From: Symmachiella dynata
GTDB taxonomy: Bacteria > Planctomycetota > Planctomycetia > Planctomycetales > Planctomycetaceae
Direction: 5' to 3'
Assembly (NCBI RefSeq): GCF_007747995.1
Contig: NZ_CP036276.1
Coordinates: 2,161,001-2,225,000, forward strand
DNA: 64,000 nt
In this document: piece by piece, positions 9,217 through 17,349 of the stretch
Layout: each line of letters begins with the position of its first letter
Numbering within the stretch: position 1 is the first letter of the stretch
Program-made: the position numbers and the translations under genes
The notes under the pieces: generated by a model
What the model was told of the DNA's origin: nothing
What the model saw: only the letters and a program-made list of their open reading frames with translations
The model's database searches: none

Positions 9217-10680
9217 TCACGGGGCGCCGAGTTCGTTTTCGCCTTTGGGTTCCATGCGGATTGTGATTTCGGTCGTTTCGCCCGGTTTGAGTTCAAGCTT
9301 TGTGAAGTGACGGCCCTCTTCTGTGGTGTATTCAAAGTGCGCGTGGGTGGCGGTCAGGCCGATGCTGCGGCTGCCCGGAAGATTGCGTAGGACGGCGATG
9401 CCGTCGGAATCGGTTTTTGCCTGGAAGTCGTTGCGACTCCAGACTGATTCCCAATTCCAATCTTTGCCCTGTCGTAGTGTTCGTAACATGTCTGTCGAGC
9501 GATAGCCGTAGCTCAAATTCACGCCGCCGGTTCGCAATAAGCGACGAAGAATTACGATCGTGACCTTGGCATTGGCTAATCGATTGCCAGCGGGATCGAC
9601 AATCATGACTTTGCATGTGGCCGATTTGGACATTTCGATTGTGGGGTGAATCGTCGGCTTGTTGAGGGAGAAGACTTGAGGCATCACCTGATTTTTGTCC
9701 GGGCGTTCTTTCTGTTTCCAGGGGACGATCGCGTCAATCTCGTCGGTCGTCGGCGATTTGGATAGCCAGCCGTCACACATGGCAACCAGTTGCACGATGT
9801 CACCGGGTGGGAGCGATACGAATTCGAATGATCCATCCGGTTTGATTTCCGTCTGATCAAACCAAAACCAAAGCTTCTGTCGATCGTGGGGGTTGGGTGG
9901 TTCTCCAGCCGTAATAAATGCACTGACCCTGCCGCCGATCACAGGTCGGGGGACGGCGGGGTCGAGTTTACCCTGCACCCGTGTCCCCACCTTGAGCGGC
10001 ACATTGCGCAAAAATACGCGGCCACCGTCTTCGGCACGGTCCAAAGTGATCAACTCGCTGAACATCGCCGGCCTTTCGGGAGGCAGCGCCACCAGTCGCA
10101 ACGAGACCTGTGCTGCATCGAATACGCGTGATAACAGGACCCCGCTTTTGGACATCCGCCATTCAGGATCGAGTGAAGCAGGGAGCCCGCTCTGGACGGC
10201 AAATAAGTGTTGCTTGATCGGCTCGTTGGTCTGGGCACCGATAGCTGTGACTGCAATGCGGTAGCCATCCTTGAGTCGGATTTCCGTAGGGTCATCTTGA
10301 ATGGCGTGGGCTTGTGTATAGACCACATGATCCGGATCATCCACCATCCAAAAGACTTGGCCGATTTCCAATTGTTCCCTAGCGAACTTGGGAATTTGGA
10401 TTGCTGCAATCCCATCGGCACCGGTTTTGACTTTGGGTTGCGTGCCAAAGCGTTCGGTTACCCATTCGTAGTATCCTTTGGGCTGGGCGAGCGCTCGAAA
10501 GCCCACGGGCATCACGATCGCTCCTGGGACCGGATTCCCCAACGCATCCACAACACGCACACGGCAGGTGACCCGTTCCAGTTTCTCGTTGACCGGTTTT
10601 TTGTCATCGTCGCAGACCGCAGTATGGGCAGTCATCAGCAGTAGTGAGACTGCACAAACCATAGAACACGTCTTCATCAT
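9217..10680 (-). CDS. Secreted carboxypeptidase-regulatory-like domain protein (paralog A)
   Basis: The start is placed at ATG 10680 (or the next codon, 10677), where a Sec signal peptide begins (MMKTCSMVCAVSLLLMTAHT, cleavage after AVC or nearby). The protein, about 487 residues, has Ig-like beta-sandwich segments typical of carboxypeptidase regulatory domains: VRVVDALGNPVPGAIVMPVG near the N-terminus and MIVDPAGNRLANAKVTIVI later. It ends in a segment rich in acidic and basic residues, ITIRMEPKGENELGAP. It is a tandem paralog of the gene at 10887-12347 and shares blocks such as DIVQL(V/I)A(M/V)CDGW and the same C-terminus. No catalytic motif is seen; it may be a surface or adhesion protein. 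Function is unknown. Confidence 0.7.
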   Translation of the reverse strand: MMKTCSMVCAVSLLLMTAHTAVCDDDKKPVNEKLERVTCRVRVVDALGNPVPGAIVMPVGFRALAQPKGYYEWVTERFGTQPKVKTGADGIAAIQIPKFAREQLEIGQVFWMVDDPDHVVYTQAHAIQDDPTEIRLKDGYRIAVTAIGAQTNEPIKQHLFAVQSGLPASLDPEWRMSKSGVLLSRVFDAAQVSLRLVALPPERPAMFSELITLDRAEDGGRVFLRNVPLKVGTRVQGKLDPAVPRPVIGGRVSAFITAGEPPNPHDRQKLWFWFDQTEIKPDGSFEFVSLPPGDIVQLVAMCDGWLSKSPTTDEIDAIVPWKQKERPDKNQVMPQVFSLNKPTIHPTIEMSKSATCKVMIVDPAGNRLANAKVTIVILRRLLRTGGVNLSYGYRSTDMLRTLRQGKDWNWESVWSRNDFQAKTDSDGIAVLRNLPGSRSIGLTATHAHFEYTTEEGRHFTKLELKPGETTEITIRMEPKGENELGAP

Positions 10681-10758
10681 GATGCGAAGTTTTCCAAATC
10701 GAGGAGGTTCGCGGCATTGATCCATTTTGCCCCGACTGTTGTCTTTTGGTCATCGGAT

Positions 10759-10860
10759 AAAAAAGATCTCACGCAAAGTCGCAAAGTTCGCCAAGGAATA
10801 ACAAAGCGGCGTCCCTCCGAAATCTTTGCGGTCTTCGCGGCTTTGCGTGAGTTTTTTTAA
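10759..10860. repeat. MITE-like inverted repeat between the paralogs
   Basis: The ends AAAAAAGATCTCACGCAAAG (10759 on) and CTTTGCGTGAGTTTTTTT (up to 10858) form a large inverted pair around about 60 bp. The palindrome of A-runs and ACTCACGCAAAG lies between the two paralogous genes. It could also act as a bidirectional terminator, since T-runs flank both arms. Confidence 0.6.
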
Positions 10861-10886
10861 TCCCCACCGACGTTTGGGCTACGTGC

Positions 10887-12347
10887 TTACGGGGCGCCGA
10901 GGATGTTTTCGCCTTTGGGTTCCATGCGGATCGTGATTTCAGTGGTTTCGCCCGGTTGCATGGCAACGTGGGTGGAGCGGCGGTTATTTTTGATGGGGTG
11001 GACAAATTTTGGGTGTTCGGCGAGGAGTCCGACATTGCTGTTGTTGGGTAGGTTGTCGATTTTGGCGATACCTTGTGCATTGGTCGTGGCTTGGAACGGG
11101 GACTTCCAATTTGTTAAGGGCGACACTCTTTCACCGCGTTCCAGTGCGCGGAGTAAGTCACTTAAGCGAAAGCCGAAGCCCAAAAGTGTGCCTCCGCCGC
11201 GCAGTAAGAGTTGATTCGGCCACATCAAAACTTCAGCGTCGGGCAGCGGTTTGCCTCCTGTGTCGAGCACGGTGATTTTACAGGCCACAGTGCGGTCCAT
11301 CGCGATTATGGGTTGGATCGTCTCCTCATCCAGTGCGAAGACGTGCGGGAGGACGCGATTTCCCATATGGCGGTCGTATTTCCAGGGGACGACCGTTTGG
11401 ATCTCTGCCTTGGTAGGCGTGCGGGAGACCCAGCCGTCGCACACGGCGATCAGTTGCACGATGTCGCCGCGAGGCAGCGATGCGAATTTAAAGGTTCCGT
11501 CTGGTTCGATGTCGACGTAGTCCGCCCACCACCACCATTCGAATTGCAGGTGCGGGTCCTCAACAATCGGGCCGGCGGAGATGTAGGCGATGACCTTGCC
11601 CGCCTTGATGGGACGAGGGATGGCATCATCAATTTTGCCTTGGACACGCACACCACGATGTAGCGGGATATTCCGTAAAAAAACGCGGCCGCCATTTTCA
11701 ACGCGGTCGAGGGCGAGTAATTCGCTATAGAGAGCCGGTCCGTCGTGTGGCAAGGCGATCAGCCGTAGTAGGAAATTCTCAGCATCGAACGTCCGCGATA
11801 ACAGCACGCCGCTTTTCGCTAGTTTCCATTCGGAGAAATCGAAATGCCGGTCGCCGTTCCTGTGGGCGAAAAGATGTTCTTTGATCGGCGCTTTTGTCTC
11901 CGCATCGATGGCAGTTGCGGCGATGCGGTAGCCGTCTTGCAGTTTAATCTTGGCAGGGGCGTCGTTGATATTGTGGTCGCCTCGATAGATGACGAAATCG
12001 CGATGATCGACTTGCCAAGTGACGAGGCCGACTTCAACCTTTTCCATCGCGAACTTCGGGACCCTAAAGGTCGCATTCCCATCGTCGTCGGTTTTGGCGC
12101 GGGGACGGGGACCCAAACGCGATTCTTTCCACCCCCAATGCGCCTGCGGCTCGCGACGCGGGCACAAAGCCCAGGGAGTGACAATCGCTCCGGACACCGG
12201 CTCGCCGTGGGAATCGACGACCAGCACCCGGCATGCAACGCGTTCGATGTCCGGCTGCTGCGGCGCTTGGGCATCATCACCAGCCGCGGATTGAGCCGCC
12301 GCGAGACACAGCAAGAGAGCAGGAACAATTGAGCGGAGAGCGACCAT
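10887..12347 (-). CDS. Secreted carboxypeptidase-regulatory-like domain protein (paralog B)
   Basis: A 486-residue protein with a Sec signal peptide (MVALRSIVPALLLCLAAAQS, then AAGDD). It has the same architecture as paralog A: an N-terminal beta-sandwich with CRVLVVDSHGEPVSGAIVTP, a central region with PRGDIVQLIAVCDGW, a second regulatory-like segment containing ITVLDTGGKPLPDAEVLM and the C-terminus TIRMEPKGENILGAP. The pair probably arose by duplication. No enzymatic motif is visible. The region upstream, before the IS110 element, is its presumed promoter. Confidence 0.7.
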   Translation of the reverse strand: MVALRSIVPALLLCLAAAQSAAGDDAQAPQQPDIERVACRVLVVDSHGEPVSGAIVTPWALCPRREPQAHWGWKESRLGPRPRAKTDDDGNATFRVPKFAMEKVEVGLVTWQVDHRDFVIYRGDHNINDAPAKIKLQDGYRIAATAIDAETKAPIKEHLFAHRNGDRHFDFSEWKLAKSGVLLSRTFDAENFLLRLIALPHDGPALYSELLALDRVENGGRVFLRNIPLHRGVRVQGKIDDAIPRPIKAGKVIAYISAGPIVEDPHLQFEWWWWADYVDIEPDGTFKFASLPRGDIVQLIAVCDGWVSRTPTKAEIQTVVPWKYDRHMGNRVLPHVFALDEETIQPIIAMDRTVACKITVLDTGGKPLPDAEVLMWPNQLLLRGGGTLLGFGFRLSDLLRALERGERVSPLTNWKSPFQATTNAQGIAKIDNLPNNSNVGLLAEHPKFVHPIKNNRRSTHVAMQPGETTEITIRMEPKGENILGAP

Positions 12348-12549
12348 GCCAGCGAGCCTTTCACGAATGGGGGTGTTCGCTGGTATGATCCTAGAGACGG
12401 TCGGTTTTGTCTATGATTTCTTGTGGATTACACCCCAAATTAGGCTTCGATCGGTATTTGTCTGCCGGTCTTTGAAAACACATCGACGCACAAACGCAGA
12501 CGGTTTTCGAGTTTCCTATGGTCTGGGCGTATTTGGATTAGCCACAGAG
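12348..12549. other. Promoter region of paralog B and left flank of IS110
   Basis: No gene. It holds the upstream region of the secreted paralog on the minus strand. At its right end lies TTAGCCACAGAG (12538-12549), the left tip of the dispersed repeat whose remainder resumes at 13766 beyond the IS110 element. Confidence 0.5.
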
Positions 12550-12575
12550 CGGCTGTGTTTGTTGTCAATTGTTTT

Positions 12576-13523
12576 TTAGGCATATTTGGGGTTCCACATC
12601 GAATTGTTTTTGACGAGCGTATTGAGGATGACGAGGAGTTTTCTCATGCAGGCGGTCATCATGATTTTGAACGGCTTGCCCTGGTCTGTAAGCCGTTTTG
12701 CAAAGTCTGCAATGATGGGATTGCAGCGTTTAGCATTGAAAGCGGCCATGTACAGGGCGTTGCGTACCGAGGCGCGTCCGCCGCGGATGGAGCGTTTGCC
12801 ATGAAAGCGTCCGCTATCACGATTGAACGGTGCCAAGCCAGCCAAGGCGGAAATTTCCTTGCGGTTGAGCAGCCCCAGTTCCGGGAGTTCGGCCAAGAGC
12901 GAGCAGACTGTGACCGTGCCGACGCCCGGAACGGAAGCGAGGATGTTGCCTTTGTCTTTCCAATGGTCGTCGGATTCGAGCAGTTCGGCGATCTGCTTGT
13001 CGAGGGTTTTGATTTGTTTGTTGAGCAACGTAATCATCTGTTGCATGCTTTTTTGAACGATCTTCGCGACGGGAAATTCCTGCCGGTTTGTTTCGGCCGT
13101 TCTGAGGTCGATCAGTTGTCGTCGTCGAGTGACGAGTTGCTGCAATTCCTCTTGTTTTTCGTGGTTTTCGGCAATCGTTCTGGGGCGGACGTGCTGCCCA
13201 AAGCGGGCGATGACGCGAGCGTCGATGCGGTCGGTCTTGGCCAGGATGCCGAGACCTTTGGCGAAGTCGCGAACCTGACGGGGGTTGACGACGGCGACGA
13301 GATGTCCGGCGGCAGCCAGTTCGGCGACGAGCCGTTGCTGATATCCGCCGGTGGCTTCGAGGACGATCAAACAGGTTTCCGGTTGGGGCAGGAGTTGATG
13401 CAAATGCTCAAGGTCCTGCGTGTCATAGGTGAGGGAGTGTTGTGTTTCCTGCGGAAGGAGACACAGATCGAAAGAGTTTTTGGCGACGTCGATGCCGACA
13501 AAGGAAGTAATAGAGCTGTCCAT
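12576..13523 (-). CDS. IS110-family transposase (DEDD recombinase)
   Basis: The start is placed at ATG 13523, which gives a normal 315-residue protein beginning MDSSITSFVGIDVAKNSFD; the longer frame upstream is non-coding IS sequence. Acidic residues of the RuvC-like DEDD domain are in GIDVAK, LEATGG and KTDRIDA. The C-terminal transposase-20 domain has the helix-hairpin-helix block SVPGVGTVT and the conserved SALAGLAPFNRDSGRFHGKR region, which carries the catalytic serine region. The frame is intact, so the element may still be active. Confidence 0.92.
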   Translation of the reverse strand: MDSSITSFVGIDVAKNSFDLCLLPQETQHSLTYDTQDLEHLHQLLPQPETCLIVLEATGGYQQRLVAELAAAGHLVAVVNPRQVRDFAKGLGILAKTDRIDARVIARFGQHVRPRTIAENHEKQEELQQLVTRRRQLIDLRTAETNRQEFPVAKIVQKSMQQMITLLNKQIKTLDKQIAELLESDDHWKDKGNILASVPGVGTVTVCSLLAELPELGLLNRKEISALAGLAPFNRDSGRFHGKRSIRGGRASVRNALYMAAFNAKRCNPIIADFAKRLTDQGKPFKIMMTACMRKLLVILNTLVKNNSMWNPKYA

Positions 13524-13765
13524 GGAGCGGTCCCTGTCTTGCAAATGCGAGCTCGATGCGACGCGAGGTTGCGATCGGCTCTTGCGGCTGTTCGGGCTAA
13601 AATCCACAGGCCGACGACGACCTCGCTCTGTGACGGTCTCTGGGGACCTGGGCACGATCGATCTGCCGCCGGCCGCCGTGGAAAAGCCTGCTTCGCTACG
13701 CTGCGCAGCCTTTTCCACGGCAATGTCCATTACATCAATTGTTTCAGTTAAATCCAACATACAAG
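13524..13765 (-). ncRNA. Probable IS110 bridge (seek) RNA region
   Basis: IS110-group elements encode a structured guide RNA in the non-coding end upstream of the transposase (established for the family). This 240-bp segment is non-coding and holds a strong hairpin with arms CCGTGGAAAAG (13676-13686) and CTTTTCCACGG (13710-13720). The loop assignments for target and donor are not resolved by eye. Confidence 0.45.
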
Positions 13766-13930
13766 GCCACAGAGTTCACAGAGGGTTTCTTACAAAAACC
13801 TCAAAGGACTGCGAGCGGTCATCGCTTGTGCGCAATGCGGAGCGCACAATGCGACCGCAAGCGGTCGGTTTGGGAATTAGGGGAGTCGCGCCGAAAATCT
13901 GTGTTTCATCCGTGTTCAATCTGTGGCTAA
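13766..13930. repeat. MITE-like dispersed repeat, copy 2, split by IS110
   Basis: Right-hand part of a second copy of the repeat at 9036-9204. It ends in the same TCTGTGGCTAA tip, and its left tip (TTAGCCACAGAG) is at 12538-12549, on the far side of IS110. The stretch carries the GACCGC-aag-CGGTC hairpin and the GGTTTGGGAATTAGGGG block. Confidence 0.7.
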
Positions 13931-14004
13931 GAAAATAACGGACACGCTGGGTTGAGGCTTCGTCTCGCTAAGTTCTCTGTGTCCTCTGAGACCTCTGTGG
14001 CTAA
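13931..14004. repeat. Further copy of the CTGTGGCTAA-ended repeat
   Basis: A short segment ending TCCTCTGAGACCTCTGTGGCTAAT, which carries the same tip as the repeats at 9036 and 13766 and abuts the latter. It probably is a shorter relative or a composite edge. It lies just downstream of the Tat protein's stop codon. Confidence 0.45.
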
Positions 14005-14016
14005 TATTGAATGCCC

Positions 14017-15312
14017 TTAACTCACCCAGAACAACGTTTTGTCCGGCACCTGGTACTCGACCGCTAGGTGCGGCGTTTCCAGTTTCTTGCTGTCTTGCGC
14101 CAGCGATTGCATGCCCGCTTCGACGAGGCCGCCGGTCAGGAGTGTGCGTTCGACGGGGTAGGGGGGCTTGCCGGTGAGGAAGGTCTTTTCGGCGTTGGAC
14201 ATCAGGGCGGCGGAGTAGACCACGTTGGGGTTGGGGGGCAGATAGAACAGCGTTGAGAGCGGATCTTTTTGGCCCTTCAACTTGGCGGCGAAGGTGAAGT
14301 CGTTCACCAAGCCGTTCATGAGTAGCATCGTGCCTTTCAGGCCGTCGGCGTATTCGAAACGGTAGGCGATCGGCTTTTTGACCCATTCCCGGATCTGAGC
14401 AGTGGTGGGGTAGCGATGACTGTAGGTCTCGGGTTGGGCCAAGGTTTGCGTGCGGGTCAGGCAGGCTTTGAACAGTTGGGGGTCCCAACCGCCCGCATTC
14501 CAGGGGCCGGCGTCCATCGCTTCCCAGACATCGTCGCCGCGGAGAGCCTGCATGGAGACCACTCCCGTTTCGCCTCCCTTGCGTCGCTCGGCCATGCACT
14601 GCATGACTTCCAGTGCGTGAAAGTCGTAGCTGTCCGTGCCGCCGATGGCGACCGACATAATCTCCTCGACCTCAGCGCCGTAAGGCATATCGATGGAGGG
14701 CATCCGCCATGTGACCGGCAACGAAGAACCGGCGAGGAATGGGATCTTCTGTTCGCGCGAGATGTCGACCATCTCTTTGGCCCAGTCCCAATTCCACGAC
14801 AGGTGCTTGTCGTTGAAAATGGGGACGACTTTTCCGTCTTCGGCAAAGACATCGGTGACCGCTTTGAAGAATTCGTAGCGGGGATATTTTGTTTGGCCAA
14901 CGTCGCTTTTGTCGTATTTGCCATGTTCGCCGATGATCAGCACAGCATCGACATCGAGTTTGTCTTTGCCGTTGCGCAGCGCTTCGGCAATGGTGGGCGT
15001 GATTTTGAAACCGAACTCTTTAGCGCGGCCGCGGCTGAGGTCGTTGTCGGGGAATTGATCGACGTAAGCGGTCACGACATCAAACGGCGGGTGATGCCAT
15101 TTGCCATTGATGGGATAACCGGTCAAAAACCGCTCCGCCATGTGCCAAGCATGGGAGTGAAACCGCCACTCAGTGGTAACGACGGCCAGCTTTTTCTTAG
15201 GCTTCGTCTCGTCCGCCTTAAGCGACCACGGCGAAAACGCCAAACCGGTTCCGGCGGCCAATGAACCAGCGAGAAAGCCACGGCGGGAGAGATTGTCATG
15301 GAGAGGATTCAT
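14017..15312 (-). CDS. Tat-exported conserved planctomycete protein of unknown function
   Basis: Starting at ATG 15312, with GGAG in the upstream region, the protein is 431 residues with a twin-arginine signal (SRRGFLAGSLAAGTGLAF, arginines 10-11). The mature part has KLAVVTTEWRFHSHAWHMAE, a segment with DVDAVLIIGEHGKYD and a C-terminal region rich in aromatic residues. It contains no catalytic motif I can assign; the family is common in planctomycetes. The first block resembles an oxidoreductase-like nucleotide fold, but no glycine-rich motif is present. Confidence 0.75.
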   Translation of the reverse strand: MNPLHDNLSRRGFLAGSLAAGTGLAFSPWSLKADETKPKKKLAVVTTEWRFHSHAWHMAERFLTGYPINGKWHHPPFDVVTAYVDQFPDNDLSRGRAKEFGFKITPTIAEALRNGKDKLDVDAVLIIGEHGKYDKSDVGQTKYPRYEFFKAVTDVFAEDGKVVPIFNDKHLSWNWDWAKEMVDISREQKIPFLAGSSLPVTWRMPSIDMPYGAEVEEIMSVAIGGTDSYDFHALEVMQCMAERRKGGETGVVSMQALRGDDVWEAMDAGPWNAGGWDPQLFKACLTRTQTLAQPETYSHRYPTTAQIREWVKKPIAYRFEYADGLKGTMLLMNGLVNDFTFAAKLKGQKDPLSTLFYLPPNPNVVYSAALMSNAEKTFLTGKPPYPVERTLLTGGLVEAGMQSLAQDSKKLETPHLAVEYQVPDKTLFWVS

Positions 15313-15349
15313 GGGGTGGGGCTCCGGTTTTTTTGGGTGGGATGGCTTC

Positions 15350-15389
15350 TTAGCCACGGATTAACACGGATGAGACACGGATAAAAAAA
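15350..15389. repeat. Left inverted end of a nested repeat block (AGCCACGGATTAACAC type)
   Basis: TTAGCCACGGATTAACACGG (15350-15369) followed by ATGAGACACGGATAAAAA. Its inverted counterpart lies at 17353-17393, and a further short copy at 17399-17411. Between the two ends lie both hairpin repeats, a small gene and the IS630 element. Confidence 0.6.
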
Positions 15390-15413
15390 CAAGACATTAC
15401 GTAATATTGAATC

Positions 15414-15488
15414 GTAGGTCATGTTGTGCATGACGATCCTTGAGCAAACGTTCGCCGTTCGCGATTTGTCATGCACAGCATGACCTAC
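15414..15488. repeat. REP-like hairpin repeat, copy A
   Basis: A 75-bp palindromic unit with arms GTAGGTCATGTTGTGCATGAC (15414-15434 region) and GTCATGCACAGCATGACCTAC (15468-15488), with one mismatch between arms and a loop with its own CGTTCGCCGTTCGCG motif. It matches copy B at 16022-16096 almost exactly, in the same orientation. Confidence 0.75.
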
Positions 15489-15527
15489 TGAGCACTGCTT
15501 CCGAAGTTCCAGCCATTTTTTCATTGG

Positions 15528-15818
15528 TCATTTGTCATAGGAATAGCTGAGATACCTGCCCTCTCCATCAAGGTTCACATACAAGATGCCCCACGACAGG
15601 AGCCTCGTGTATACCAAGACTTTTCCATTCTGTTGAACACTTCCTGGGGACCCAAGCATGCGGATCGTCTCTTCCTTCGTTGCATGGCGAGAGAGATTCT
15701 GGACAGCATAATATGCGTGTGGTGGTTGGTTAAAATTCCATATCCCAATCCCCAATATTGTCCCCAGCACAGCAATACCGATCAGAGTAGAACGTATGAA
15801 TGTGCGTTTCCAACTCAT
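15528..15818 (-). CDS. Small membrane-anchored hypothetical protein
   Basis: The start is taken at ATG 15818 (MSWKRTFIRSTLIGIAVLG), giving 96 residues; the longer frame to 15881 overlaps a repeat. It has one N-terminal TM segment (about residues 8-26). The C-terminal part, with EETIRMLGSPGSVQQNGK followed by VLVYTR, recalls the SmpA/BamE-type fold, in which a short helix and a Gly-Pro turn precede a beta-hairpin, but this is a weak resemblance. It is surrounded by palindromic repeats. Its function is unknown. Confidence 0.45.
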   Translation of the reverse strand: MSWKRTFIRSTLIGIAVLGTILGIGIWNFNQPPHAYYAVQNLSRHATKEETIRMLGSPGSVQQNGKVLVYTRLLSWGILYVNLDGEGRYLSYSYDK

Positions 15819-15854
15819 GGGCGCCCTTAGGCATAGGGACGTTGCTATTCTCTC

Positions 15855-15992
15855 GTTCCCAAACTCCGTTTGGGAACGCACGACTGCGAAGCTCCGCTTC
15901 GCTCGTTCCTTGGCAAACTCAGTCGTTCAACACGATTTACCGACCGAAGCAGAGCTTCGGTTGAGAGGGTTCCCAAGCGGAGCTTGGGAACC
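15855..15992. repeat. Cluster of short hairpins (GTTCCCAA...TTGGGAAC type)
   Basis: Two related hairpins, GTTCCCAAACTCCGTTTGGGAAC (15855-15877) written here as arms GTTCCCAAAC and GTTTGGGAAC, and the pair GGTTCCCAAGC / GCTTGGGAACC (15968-15992), flank smaller dyads (GAAGC-tcc-GCTTC; CCGAAGC-aga-GCTTCGG). No coding potential. The arrangement suggests a composite of REP-like units. Confidence 0.55.
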
Positions 15993-16021
15993 AGTGAATG
16001 GTTGCTTTTGGCAGGTCAGTC

Positions 16022-16096
16022 ATAGGTCATGCTGTGCATGACGATCCTTGTGCAAACGTTCGCCGTTCGCGATTTGTCATGCACAGCATGACCTAC
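16022..16096. repeat. REP-like hairpin repeat, copy B, interrupted by IS630
   Basis: The second copy of the 75-bp hairpin, with arms AGGTCATGCTGTGCATGAC and GTCATGCACAGCATGACCT. Its right tip, CCTAC, contains the TA (16094-16095) that became the IS630 target duplication. Confidence 0.75.
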
Positions 16097-17349
16097 TGGT
16101 CCGTCTATTCTAAAATGTCCATTATCTGCTATAAGTGTCATTCGTTGACTTTGAATTTCATACTGAACTCTAGGAGGCAAGGATGCCAGCTTCGAATCGG
16201 AAACGGGAAGTTTGTTTAAGTGAGACCGAACGTCGCGAAATGGAGCGTTTAGTTCGTAGTGGATCTGTACCCGCTGCCCAATTGCGGCGTGCGCGGATCT
16301 TGTTGATGGCTGATGAAGATCGACGCGGAGAAGACCGGAATCCAGATTGGTATATCGCCCAGACGGTCGGCTTGTCCGAAAAACAAGTAGGACGTGTACG
16401 GCAGAAATTTGTCGAAGATGGTTTGCTGCCAACCTTGAAACGCAAGCAGCGGACCACACCGCCGGTGTCCCCGAAGCTGGACGGCGCCGCAGAAGCCAAA
16501 TTGATCACGCTGTGTTGCAGCGATCCGCCGGAAGGACACCAGCGTTGGACTTTGAAATTGCTGGCAGACGAATTGGGGCGGTTGCAGGTTGTCACTTCCG
16601 TCTGCCCAGAGACCGTGCGCCGTTGTCTGAAAAAAATCGCCTCAAGCCCTGGCAAAGTAAACGCTTTTGTATCCCAGAACGGGACCGCCCGCGATTCGTG
16701 GCCCATCTGGAAAAAGTTCTTGACGTCTACTGCGAAACGTACAACGAAACGCATCCGTTGATTTGCATGGATGAAGCATCCAAGCAAATCGTCAGCGATG
16801 TCAATCCGGCTTTGCCGATGAGCCCCGGCTGCGTGCGACGGGAAGATCATCATTACCAGCGTCAAGGGGTGCGCGCCTTGTTTATGTTTTACAATCCTCT
16901 GGCCGGTTGGCGACGCGTCAGCAGCCGTGCGAGCCGGACACGCATCGACTGGGGCGAAGAAATCGCGCAGCTGTTGGAAGAGGATTATCCCCATGCCCAG
17001 CGCGTCACGCTGGTGTGCGACAATCTGAACACGCACGACATTGCAAGTCTGTACTGTGCCTTCGATGCAGAGCGAGCGCATCGCCTGGCGCGTCGTTTGC
17101 GAATCGTGCACACGCCGGTCAATGGCAGTTGGCTGAACATGGCCGAGATGGAGCTGAGCGTCTTGACGCGTCAATGCATCGGCCGTCGCTTCGACAGCGC
17201 AAAACAGATGACGGCAGAGATCGACGCTTGGCAGCGAAGACGCAACCGAATCGCCACACCAGCACGCTGGCGTTTCAAAACACGAGCAGCAAGAATTAAA
17301 CTGCAACACCTTTACCCACATACCTGACATTTTAGGATAGACGGACCAC
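16096..17349 (+). mobile_element. IS630-family insertion sequence with TA duplication
   Basis: The element is flanked by TA on both sides (16094-16095 and 17350-17351), the standard IS630 target duplication. Terminal inverted repeats are GGTCCGTCTATTCTAAAATG (16098 on) and CATTTTAGGATAGACGGACC (17328-17347), with one mismatch. It contains a transposase encoded in two overlapping frames. Total length about 1254 bp. Confidence 0.88.
16183..17327 (+). CDS. IS630-family transposase, expressed through a -1 frameshift
   Basis: ATG 16183 follows a strong AGGAGG (16172-16177). The first frame encodes an N-terminal helix-turn-helix part up to the run of seven A's at 16630-16636; a -1 shift there joins LKK to NRLKPWQSKRFCIP, the usual IS630 junction. 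The second frame supplies the DDE catalytic domain: Asp in CMDEASKQI, Asp in VCDNLNTH and Glu in NMAEMELSV, through to 17327. The domain order and the slip site argue for programmed frameshifting rather than decay. Coordinates here span both frames as one unit. Confidence 0.85.

Larger units (their letters stand above)
12550..13765 (-). mobile_element. IS110-family insertion sequence
   Basis: Borders are inferred from the host repeat it interrupts: TTAGCCACAGAG ends at 12549 and GCCACAGAG resumes at 13766. The element is about 1.2 kb, with a single minus-strand transposase and a 240-bp non-coding segment upstream of it. IS110 elements lack classical terminal inverted repeats, as here. The exact ends are uncertain by a few bases because of a shared core dinucleotide. 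Confidence 0.75.

Noticed and set aside
12555-13751. 398-codon plus-strand frame across the IS110 element
   Set aside because: Antisense of the IS110 transposase. High GC allows long open shadows here.
16183-16761. Interpretation of the IS630 transposase as a frameshifted pseudogene
   Set aside because: The shift lies on a seven-A slip site at the expected joint and both parts are otherwise intact.
16170-17330. 386-codon minus-strand frame across IS630
   Set aside because: Antisense of the IS630 transposase, which carries the DDE residues on the plus strand.
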